Origin: Hyphomicrobium sp.
GTDB taxonomy: Bacteria; Pseudomonadota; Alphaproteobacteria; Rhizobiales; Hyphomicrobiaceae
Direction of reading: 5' to 3'
NCBI GenBank assembly: GCA_030148425.1
Contig: JASBTM010000017.1
Location: forward strand, 372,001-436,000
DNA: 64,000 bases
Shown: in pieces, positions 60,535-64,000 of the stretch
Position numbering within the stretch: the stretch's first letter is position 1
Layout: each line of letters begins with the position of its first letter
Made by a program: the position numbers and the translations under genes
Notes under the pieces: generated by a model
Told to the model about the DNA's origin: nothing
Seen by the model: only the letters and a program-made list of their open reading frames with translations
Database searches by the model: none

Positions 60535-62376
60535 GTGCATATGCCAACCAGCGTGCAGAATGCGCTTCCAGCACCTCATTCGGACACGGTCGCGCTTCTA
60601 ACCGATCAATCCAGTCACAAGTCCGAAGTTGTTGCTGAAGCTGCATCCGAGTCCACCGATGCCGTCGGTTTGGATCTCGATCGTTACGGCCATTACCTTT
60701 TGGCTCGAATGACAGCCGGACTTTCGCCCGCAGCATGCGCCAACGCGTACTTCGATTGGGGTATGCATATGGCTTCGTCCCCCGGCCTGCAGCTCGAGTT
60801 GATGAGTCAAGGCCTGCAGCAATGGATGCGTCTCGGGGCATTCGCACAGGAGGCCGCGACGGGTGGCGCGATTGCGCCGACTGTGGTTCCGCAGCCTCAC
60901 GATCACCGTTTCGTCTCTGACGGTTGGAAGCAATTTCCATTCAATGTCTTTGCCGAAGCCTTTCTGCTCGGCGAAGAATGGTGCCATTCGGCGACGACGA
61001 AAGTCCGCGGCGCCGGAAAGCAGAATCTCGATCGCGTCGACTTCATAACCCGGCAATTTCTGGATGTCTTCGCGCCAGCGAATTTCGTCGCAACAAACCC
61101 CGACGTCTTATCGCGCACGCAATCCGAGGCGGGGCAAAATCTCGTTCGCGGATATTTCAATTATCTCGATGATCTCAAACGGCTGCGCAGCCGCGAAGCG
61201 CCCGAAGGCGCGCAGAAATTCAAGGTCGGGGAACAAGTTGCAATAACACCCGGCAAGGTCGTTTTCCGCAATCATTTGATCGAGCTCATTCAATACGAGC
61301 CAACGACCGAGAAAGTGCAGGCCGAGCCGCTTCTGATCGTGCCCGCCTGGATCATGAAATATTACATTCTCGATCTCAGGCCGGAAAACTCTCTTGTCAA
61401 ATATATGACAGACCAGGGCTTCACCGTGTTCATCGTGTCCTGGCGAAATCCCGATGCCAGCGACCGCAATACCGGGTTCGACGATTATCGCAAACTCGGC
61501 GTGATGGCGGCTCTCGACGCAATCACAGAAATCGCCGGCGACAATAAAATTCATGCAACCGGATACTGCCTCGGCGGCACTCTGCTTACGGTCGCGGCGT
61601 CAGCCATGGCGAGCGCCAACGATGACCGTCTTGCGTCCCTCACGCTTATCGCGGCGCAAGCGGATTTTCGTGAAGCCGGCGAGCTGACACTCTTCATCGA
61701 CGAGAGCCAGGTCTCGCTGCTGGAAGACATGATGTCGGAACAAGGTTTCCTGGACAGCGCGCAGATGTCAGGTGCGTTTCAGCTGCTGCGCTCCAATGAT
61801 TTGATCTGGTCGCACGTCGTCAACGACTACCTTCTCGGCGAGCGTCAACCTGTGTTCGACCTCCTCGCGTGGAATTCCGACGCCACGCGGATGCCGTACC
61901 GAATGCATTCGGAATATCTCAGGTCGCTGTTTTTGAATAACGATCTCGCGGAAGGGCGATTCAAGGTCAACGGGGTTGCAATTGCCTTGACCGATCTTCG
62001 CGCTCCTATCTTTGCCGTCGGGACTGAGACCGATCACGTCGCGCCGTGGCGGTCAGTCTACAAGTTCAATATCCTGAGCGACACGAGCGTGACATTCCTG
62101 CTGACCAGCGGCGGCCATAACGCGGGTATCGTCTCGCCGCCGGGCTCGCCTCATCGCAGCTATCGCGTGTCGACGAAGCTTCCGAACGATAAATTTGTCG
62201 ATCCCAATGCGTGGCGCGAAAGAACGCCCAAACACGATGGTTCATGGTGGGTGCCCTGGGCCACTTGGCTCAAAGAGCGGTCGTCCGGATTGATCGAACC
62301 TCCGTCCATGGGAGCGCCGGAGAAGGGCCTGAAACCTCTCTGCGCGGCGCCTGGAACCTATGTTCTTCAGAAGTGA
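60535..62376 (+). CDS. phaC: Class I poly(3-hydroxyalkanoate) synthase
   Basis: A 613-residue protein with the alpha/beta-hydrolase core and lipase-like box GYCLGGTLL (catalytic Cys345), Asp500 in GTETDHVAPWRSVYK and His528 in SGGHNAGIVSPPG. Other class I marks are PLLIVPAWIMKYYILDL and VFIVSWRNPDASDRNTGFDD. It polymerises (R)-3-hydroxyacyl-CoA to storage polyester at granules. The GTG at 60535 has GGAGAGG 8 nt upstream; ATG 60541 is the alternative. No phaAB genes are in the window; a phasin-like gene follows. Confidence 0.93.
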   Translation: MHMPTSVQNALPAPHSDTVALLTDQSSHKSEVVAEAASESTDAVGLDLDRYGHYLLARMTAGLSPAACANAYFDWGMHMASSPGLQLELMSQGLQQWMRLGAFAQEAATGGAIAPTVVPQPHDHRFVSDGWKQFPFNVFAEAFLLGEEWCHSATTKVRGAGKQNLDRVDFITRQFLDVFAPANFVATNPDVLSRTQSEAGQNLVRGYFNYLDDLKRLRSREAPEGAQKFKVGEQVAITPGKVVFRNHLIELIQYEPTTEKVQAEPLLIVPAWIMKYYILDLRPENSLVKYMTDQGFTVFIVSWRNPDASDRNTGFDDYRKLGVMAALDAITEIAGDNKIHATGYCLGGTLLTVAASAMASANDDRLASLTLIAAQADFREAGELTLFIDESQVSLLEDMMSEQGFLDSAQMSGAFQLLRSNDLIWSHVVNDYLLGERQPVFDLLAWNSDATRMPYRMHSEYLRSLFLNNDLAEGRFKVNGVAIALTDLRAPIFAVGTETDHVAPWRSVYKFNILSDTSVTFLLTSGGHNAGIVSPPGSPHRSYRVSTKLPNDKFVDPNAWRERTPKHDGSWWVPWATWLKERSSGLIEPPSMGAPEKGLKPLCAAPGTYVLQK

Positions 62377-62395
62377 AGGGTGAGCCTCGCGTCCG

Positions 62396-62409
62396 TTGAC
62401 CTCGGTCAA
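62396..62409 (+). promoter_or_regulatory. FNR/FixK-like box TTGAC-N4-GTCAA
   Basis: TTGACCTCGGTCAA is a perfect inverted repeat, 63 nt before the phasin-like ATG at 62473. Confidence 0.7.
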
Positions 62410-62472
62410 GGTGGTGCGCGTAGCAGAAGCGATGATTATAATGACAACGGCGCAAGCATAGGAGTCATGAAC

Positions 62473-62901
62473 ATGCTTGATCACCCAGCCAGACAGGCAC
62501 AACGAAGCAACTCCGGCCCTATCGTTCCCGCACCGGGAATTGCGCCGATGTTCAATGCCTTCAATCCTGTCACCGCCTATATGGTATTTTGGAAGAACTC
62601 CGCGCTGCAAGTCAGCGGTCAGGTCGCGCAAAGCTGGATACATTTCATCGGCGCGCGTTGGCTGCGCGAACTTGAGTTCCCGCAGCAGGTTGCGCGCTGC
62701 AAAACGGCCGCGGACGTGAATGTCGCGTTTTCCGAGTTTTGGCAGCAAGCCGCGAAGGATTACTCGACCGAGTTCCGTGAGATCGCGGATCTGACCTGGG
62801 CGGCCCTGCGCGTGCCCCTCGATAGCGCTGGCGACTGCAGCACGAAAAGCGGTGATGGCTGTTGCGGTAAGTGTTCGTCAACGAAAAGCAGTAACGCGTA
62901 G
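62473..62901 (+). CDS. Phasin-like protein with cysteine-rich tail
   Basis: A 142-residue protein. The central part (FNAFNPVTAYMVFWKNSALQ, then SWIHFIGARWLREL and AFSEFWQQAAKDYSTEFREI) is phasin-like and amphipathic-helical, as in proteins that coat PHA granules. The C-terminus has Cys122 and a CCGKC cluster (Cys130, 131, 134), which is unusual and could bind metal or form disulfides. The ATG at 62473 has GGAG 8 nt upstream; ATG 62467 is too close to the ribosome site. It lies between phaC and the CBS-BON gene, with a perfect FNR-type box upstream. Confidence 0.7.
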   Translation: MLDHPARQAQRSNSGPIVPAPGIAPMFNAFNPVTAYMVFWKNSALQVSGQVAQSWIHFIGARWLRELEFPQQVARCKTAADVNVAFSEFWQQAAKDYSTEFREIADLTWAALRVPLDSAGDCSTKSGDGCCGKCSSTKSSNA

Positions 62902-62912
62902 GAGAAGCTGCG

Positions 62913-63647
62913 ATGAAAGCCAGCGACGTCATGACGGCCAAGGTCGTTACGATCAGCCCCGATAGCTCGCTCAGCGACATGATCAAGCTGATGCTCGATC
63001 ATCGGATCAGTGGCCTGCCGGTGGTCGCGGCGGACGGCAAGCTCGTCGGCATCGTCACCGAAGGCGATTGCCTGCGCCGCACGGAAACCGGCACGGAAGT
63101 GAAGCGCTCGTTCTGGCGCGATTTGGTAACTGGTTCTGAAACTCTCGCAGCGGAATACATTCGATCGCACGGGCGGAAGGTTTCGGAGGTGATGAGCCGA
63201 GATCCGATCGTCGTCGCGCCGGACACCGCGCTAAGCGACGTCATTCCGCTGATGGAAAAGCATCAGATCAAGCGCGTGCCTGTCGTCAAGGATGGCGTTA
63301 TTGTCGGCATCTTGAGCCGTGCCAACCTTCTGCAGGCTCTGTCCGGACTGGTGAAGGACGCAAAAGTCGAGCAGAGCGACACGAAGATCCGCGCAGATGT
63401 CATTGCAGCGCTGAGTTCGCTGCCGTGGGCCGCTAACGAGTTTCTGAACGTGACGGTGAAAGACGGCGTCGTCGATCTCTGGGGTTGCTTCACGGCTTAC
63501 CGCCAGGACGAAGCCGCGATTATCGCGACGGAAAACGTTCCAGGTGTCAAGAAGGTCAATAACCATCTCTCGTGGGTCGACCCGATGTCTGGGATGGTTA
63601 TCTATTCGGCAGATGAGAAGGCGCCTCTCGTTCGCTCGACTGTGTAG
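62913..63647 (+). CDS. CBS-CBS-BON domain protein
   Basis: The 244-residue protein has two CBS domains (about 1-60: KASDVMTAKVVTISPDSSLS; and 88-146: VSEVMSRDPIVVAPDTALSD) and a C-terminal BON domain (about 155-222: DVIAALSSLPWAANEFLNVT). CBS pairs bind adenine nucleotides, so this is probably a cytoplasmic energy sensor; BON usually contacts membranes or proteins. It starts 11 nt after the phasin-like gene and should be in the same transcript. Proteins of this architecture are common in stress islands of Alphaproteobacteria. Confidence 0.9.
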   Translation: MKASDVMTAKVVTISPDSSLSDMIKLMLDHRISGLPVVAADGKLVGIVTEGDCLRRTETGTEVKRSFWRDLVTGSETLAAEYIRSHGRKVSEVMSRDPIVVAPDTALSDVIPLMEKHQIKRVPVVKDGVIVGILSRANLLQALSGLVKDAKVEQSDTKIRADVIAALSSLPWAANEFLNVTVKDGVVDLWGCFTAYRQDEAAIIATENVPGVKKVNNHLSWVDPMSGMVIYSADEKAPLVRSTV

Positions 63648-63739
63648 CGCATCGTCTTGCACTTGACTGGATGGACGGCGGCGAATGCGCTAGATGCGTT
63701 AGCCGCCATCAATTTGTTGTTTCAAGAGATCCGCCTTTC

Positions 63740-64000
63740 ATGAAAGCAATGGTCTTCCGGGCCGTCGGAACGCCGCTCTCTCTCGAAGAGAGGCCTGATC
63801 CGGTGCCCGGGAAGGGCGAGATTCGCGTGCGCGTCGAAGCGTGTGCCGTTTGCCGGACCGACCTTCATGTCATCGACGGCGATTTGCCGAATCCGAAGCG
63901 GCCGGTCATTCCCGGCCACGAGATCGTCGGCATCGTCGACGCCATCGGGCCAGAGGTGAGTGATCATAAGATCGGCGAACGCGTCGGCGTGCCGTGGCTC
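63740..64000 (+). CDS. Zinc-dependent alcohol dehydrogenase, N-terminal part (cut by window end)
   Basis: The 87 visible codons encode the catalytic half of a medium-chain dehydrogenase: FRAVGTPLSLEERPDPVPG, then ACAVCRTDLHVIDG (Cys38 as a catalytic zinc ligand) and PVIPGHEIVGIVDAIG (His60, Glu61). The group is that of AdhP/AdhA-like NAD-dependent alcohol dehydrogenases. The structural-zinc loop and the NAD domain lie outside. It starts 92 nt after the CBS-BON gene. Confidence 0.88.
   Translation, partial: MKAMVFRAVGTPLSLEERPDPVPGKGEIRVRVEACAVCRTDLHVIDGDLPNPKRPVIPGHEIVGIVDAIGPEVSDHKIGERVGVPWL

Noticed and set aside
1..64000. tRNA, rRNA, CRISPR arrays, transposases or integrases
   Set aside because: None recognised by eye; a covariance-model search would be needed to exclude small RNAs.

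Overview
The window reads as chromosomal DNA of an alphaproteobacterium, most likely in or near Hyphomicrobium (order Hyphomicrobiales). This is inferred from the moderately high G+C coding style, FixJ-type regulators, a class I PHA synthase with a phasin-like partner, FNR/FixK-type boxes and the mix of transporters; no marker gene is present to prove it. No rRNA, tRNA, CRISPR array, transposase or prophage gene was seen. Coding density is high and both strands are used.

Layout. 1-5600: the lysine/alanine-rich tail of an upstream gene, an eRF1-domain-like protein, an hsp20-lon pair, a CDF metal exporter and a small exported protein. 5626-10140 (minus): a cobalamin-riboswitch operon of TonB-dependent receptor, small membrane protein and MFS permease. 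10377-16297 (plus): a polyamine-type operon (FAD oxidase, two ABC permeases, binding protein, XRE-cupin regulator, ATPase) with two matching 18-bp palindromes in front of its first two genes. 16327-27100: a DeoR regulator divergent from an APC permease, a GlpA-like/GlpB-like oxidoreductase pair, an FGGY kinase, a convergent ethanolamine permease, and a MASE1 kinase/FixJ regulator pair. 27352-33314: small proteins, a second FAD oxidase, an LLM flavoprotein, a sulfite-oxidase-like protein and a large exported protein with a possible Cys/His site. 33582-42370: a Lpd/MerA-type oxidoreductase, two related tiny exported proteins, a Nudix-cbpA-cbpM-PfkB operon, a second Nudix gene, an outer-membrane beta-barrel protein and a LuxR-type regulator.

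42484-49995 (minus) is the most unusual part. A type I secretion ATPase and its HlyD adaptor sit directly behind two long low-complexity proteins (835 and 512 aa) that contain almost no lysine or arginine. One has a regular 11-residue valine repeat, the other a Cys/Pro-rich head and DSHN repeats. Neither has RTX repeats. They are the best candidates here for an undescribed secreted matrix or surface system.

50351-64000 is a stress and storage island: MgtA-type P-ATPase, OmpR-type regulator, PAS hybrid kinase, hemerythrin-like protein, host-attachment-type protein, acyl-CoA synthetase/GNAT fusion, PHA synthase, phasin-like protein with a cysteine-rich tail, CBS-BON protein and the start of a zinc alcohol dehydrogenase. 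FNR/FixK-like boxes lie in front of at least five of these transcription units and in front of the first complete gene of the window, suggesting control by low oxygen.
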